Notes under the pieces: model-generated
Database searches by the model: none
The model's input: the letters and a program-made list of their open reading frames with translations, nothing else
Told to the model about the DNA's origin: nothing
Shown here: piece after piece, positions 51,664 through 53,913 of the stretch
Layout: every line of letters starts with the position of its first letter
Position numbering within the stretch: the first letter of the stretch is position 1
NCBI RefSeq assembly: GCF_002551005.1
Contig: NZ_NVOY01000022.1
Location: forward strand, 1 to 53,913
Reading direction: 5' to 3'
Length of the DNA: 53,913 nt
Source: Bacillus pseudomycoides
GTDB taxonomy: Bacteria; Bacillota; Bacilli; Bacillales; Bacillaceae_G
Made by a program: the position numbers and the translations under genes

Positions 51664-52335
51664 TCAATATTTCTGAACAAATAACGCTCCGCCCTTCTCC
51701 CATTCCGCATAACATACTTCCTTCAACTTCACTTTCTGTTTCTTCAACTCTTTATACAGCCATTCTTCATTTAATCCACTTTTTTTCAAATTATATGTAA
51801 TCACTTGTCCATCACTAATGAAAATTATCGGTAGCAAACTCTTCTTATTTGTAATCTTTAAGTCTTCTCTTGTTGGACTATCTGCATTTGCTTTTTTCAT
51901 TACACTTACTGAACCATCATTTTCTAAAATCGCAAACTCCACATCCTGCAAAGAGAAAACATCCTTTGCCCGAAGCAGTTGTTGAAATTGATCTACATCT
52001 AATCGATTTTTCTTCATCACTTCCCAATGCAATCTCCCATCACTCACTAAAACACACGGCTTTCCTTCTAAAAAGAGCCGTGCTGTTCTCCACTTTTGTG
52101 TGATCATTCCTGTTATGAAAATAAACGCACCCCAAACTACGAGAGAAAATGCAATTCTCCAAAAATCTGCTTCTTTATCATATATGGCATCTCCTAATAA
52201 ATTCCCTAGTACAAGGGCAGAGATAAAATCAAACGTTGTAATTTGATTGATTTGTGTTTTACCAAGAACCTTTACAACACCAAACAATATTGCATATCCA
52301 AATAACAATTCAAAAAAAATCTCTCCATAAGTCAT
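51664..52335 (-). CDS. DUF421 (YetF-type) membrane protein
   Basis: A 223-residue protein with three N-terminal helices (EIFFELLFGYAILFGVVKVL onward) and a C-terminal soluble pair of small domains with KPCVLVSDGRLHWEVMKKNR and SLQDVEFAILENDGSVSVMK. These match the DUF421/YetF family. YetF-like proteins are found in the inner spore membrane of Bacillus, where some affect germination or nutrient-receptor properties; the exact role here is unknown. AAAGGATG precedes the ATG. Confidence 0.85.
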   Translation of the reverse strand: MTYGEIFFELLFGYAILFGVVKVLGKTQINQITTFDFISALVLGNLLGDAIYDKEADFWRIAFSLVVWGAFIFITGMITQKWRTARLFLEGKPCVLVSDGRLHWEVMKKNRLDVDQFQQLLRAKDVFSLQDVEFAILENDGSVSVMKKANADSPTREDLKITNKKSLLPIIFISDGQVITYNLKKSGLNEEWLYKELKKQKVKLKEVCYAEWEKGGALFVQKY

Positions 52336-52444
52336 ACAATGTCATCCTTTTTATTTTGCTTAACTTTCTATTGAGATTAATATTTCACTCTTCTTGTTTA
52401 TCAATACCTTTAGAATGATTATTCAACTTAGTAAATCAATTATT

Positions 52445-52459
52445 AATTTTTTAAAAATT
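52445..52459. promoter_or_regulatory. Candidate CodY box upstream of brnQ
   Basis: AATTTTTTAAAAATT matches the CodY consensus AATTTTCWGAAAATT at 13 of 15 positions. CodY repression of branched-chain amino acid uptake genes is well known in Bacillus. The region is very AT-rich, so the match carries some chance. Confidence 0.5.
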
Positions 52460-52557
52460 AACTGTTGCTTTCTAGTCATCAGACCTTTAAAATAAAAACA
52501 TCAATTCGACAAATTATTTGAATTTTCGACAAAAATATCTAGGAGGACTTCTATAGA

Positions 52558-53877
52558 ATGCATACAACTTTAAAACCATCCCAAATTCTCTCGATTAGCT
52601 TATTGCTATTTGCGATTTTCTTTGGTGCTGGTAATATGATTTTCCCGCCCCTACTTGGTCTTTCATCTGGTGAGAATATGTGGGTGTCTATCGCAGGATT
52701 TGTAATTACCGATGTCGGTTTATCACTATTAGCAATTGTTGCGGTTGCGTTAGCAGGAGGCAGCTTCAAAACACTTGCAAGCCGTGTTCATCCAAAATTC
52801 GCAACAATTTTAGCCATCATTATTTACCTTTCTATTGGACCGCTTTTCGTTATCCCGCGTACAGGATCTGTTTCATACGAAATCGGAATTGTACCACTTT
52901 TCCAAGATCACTGGTATTCTATGTTGCTCTTTACAGGAATTTTTTTTACGATTACCTACTTCCTATCGTTAAACCCTTCCAAGCTAGTGGATCACATCGG
53001 AAAAATTTTAACACCTATTTTGCTTATTATTATTGCGGTTATGGCAACAAAAGCAATTCTTTCACCAACAAGTTCATTCGCTACTCCTGTTGGTGACTAC
53101 AAAGACATTCCATTTTTCAAAGGGTTTTTAGAAGGCTTTTTAACATTAGATGCAATTGGAGCACTTGTATTATCTAGCATTGTTGTAAATGCGATTCGTC
53201 AAAATGGAGTAACTGATAAAAAAGCAATTACGAAATATACAATTATGTGCGGAAGCATTGCGGCGTTATTTTTAACAGTTATTTATTTCGCATTAGGCTA
53301 TATCGGCGCATCAAATGGACACCTTGGACAATTTGAAAACGGCGGCCAGCTATTAGCAACGGTTATGTACCAGTTATTCGGGACAAGCGGCAACATCTTA
53401 TTAAGCCTAGCCATTATTTTCGCTTGTTTAACGACAGCAATTGGTGTTGTTAGTGCATTTGCAAACTACTTTTCAAACGTATTAACAAATGTATCCTACA
53501 AAAAACTTGTATTGTGGGTTTGTATATTTAGCTTTGTCGTTTCGAACTTAGGATTAAGCTTATTAATTAAACTAACACTACCAGTATTAATTATCCTTTA
53601 TCCAATTACAATTATCTTAATTTTCGTATCGTTTATTGATAAATACACAAAAAGAAAACCGAGTGTATATGTCGGCGCAATGATTGCGGCCTTTATTATA
53701 AGCTGCATTCATGCTCTTGATAACATCGACATGATGCCATCTGCCATTGCATCTCTTGCAAGTGCAATTCCATTTTATAAACTAGGAATTGGCTGGATCG
53801 TTCCAGCAATTATCGGCGGCATTATCGGTTATTTCATTCCGCAAACACAAACTGAAGGTGAAGTTTCTGCAAAATAA
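52558..53877 (+). CDS. brnQ: Branched-chain amino acid permease BrnQ (LIVCS family)
   Basis: A 439-residue permease with 12 predicted helices. It begins with the BrnQ hallmark LLFAIFFGAGNMIFPPLLGL (residues 16-35). It couples uptake of leucine, isoleucine or valine to a cation. AGGAGGAC precedes the ATG. A CodY-like site lies about 100 bp upstream. The frame ends 36 bp before the window edge. Confidence 0.93.
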   Translation: MHTTLKPSQILSISLLLFAIFFGAGNMIFPPLLGLSSGENMWVSIAGFVITDVGLSLLAIVAVALAGGSFKTLASRVHPKFATILAIIIYLSIGPLFVIPRTGSVSYEIGIVPLFQDHWYSMLLFTGIFFTITYFLSLNPSKLVDHIGKILTPILLIIIAVMATKAILSPTSSFATPVGDYKDIPFFKGFLEGFLTLDAIGALVLSSIVVNAIRQNGVTDKKAITKYTIMCGSIAALFLTVIYFALGYIGASNGHLGQFENGGQLLATVMYQLFGTSGNILLSLAIIFACLTTAIGVVSAFANYFSNVLTNVSYKKLVLWVCIFSFVVSNLGLSLLIKLTLPVLIILYPITIILIFVSFIDKYTKRKPSVYVGAMIAAFIISCIHALDNIDMMPSAIASLASAIPFYKLGIGWIVPAIIGGIIGYFIPQTQTEGEVSAK

Positions 53878-53913
53878 AAAGACTAGGAATCCCTAGCATA
53901 GCCATCAAGTTAA

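Overview
The window is chromosomal DNA from a low-GC, spore-forming Firmicute, almost certainly a member of the Bacillus cereus group. The main evidence is spore genes (two alpha/beta small acid-soluble proteins, a cotJABC operon, a YheC coat-associated protein), Bacillus-type AGGAGG ribosome sites, and gene order matching the Bacillus subtilis hemZ-yhaX / yheA-yheB-yheC / ssp / yheH-yheI region. Several families of short dispersed repeats sit between genes, as expected for this group. I saw no prophage, CRISPR array, intact insertion sequence, rRNA gene or standard tRNA gene.

Layout. 1-6.5 kb (minus strand): a Tyr T-box leader, tyrS, a tyrosine-decarboxylase-type PLP enzyme, an NhaC antiporter and an M42 aminopeptidase. 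This resembles the tyramine-forming tdc locus of enterococci and lactobacilli, without its tyrP exchanger. 6.6-13.1 kb: repeats, a MazG-like pyrophosphohydrolase, an enoyl-CoA hydratase, an O-antigen-ligase-like gene broken by one in-frame stop, a pseudouridine synthase and an acyl-CoA synthetase. 13-28.3 kb: hemZ, yhaX, a 3-methyladenine glycosylase, yheA, yheB, yheC, divergent SASP genes, a tcyABC-type cystine ABC transporter, a 27-residue membrane peptide, and the bmrC/bmrD multidrug ABC pair behind a 25-codon leader peptide and attenuator. 28.4-34.4 kb: gapN, a duplicated 61-residue protein family with a convergent relative, a lysine riboswitch with a basic amino acid permease, and an EcsB-like permease.

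34.4-44.9 kb: a PadR regulator with its HAAS membrane partner and three palindromic operators, two GNAT acetyltransferases, an MFS transporter divergent from an SgrR-like regulator, an Lrp regulator divergent from an EamA exporter, a CPA2 antiporter, and an APC permease with a structured leader. 44.9-53.9 kb: a secreted metallophosphoesterase, a yybP-ykoY (Mn2+) riboswitch ahead of DUF1232 and DedA genes, a DUF2935 protein, a VOC protein, cotJABC, a DUF421 protein, and brnQ with a candidate CodY box.

Much of the region deals with amino acid and ion transport controlled by RNA leaders: T-box, L-box, yybP-ykoY, ribosome-mediated attenuation, and one unassigned leader. The most unusual element is a 52-nt tRNA-like sequence at 21194-21245. 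It has tRNA-Gln-like acceptor, D and T arms and an encoded CCA but no anticodon arm, and it lies in the predicted sigma-G leader of a SASP gene. Other points of interest are the bmr leader with its self-sequestering start site, the tandem duplication at 30.1-30.9 kb, and three repeat families, two of which supply gene stop codons.
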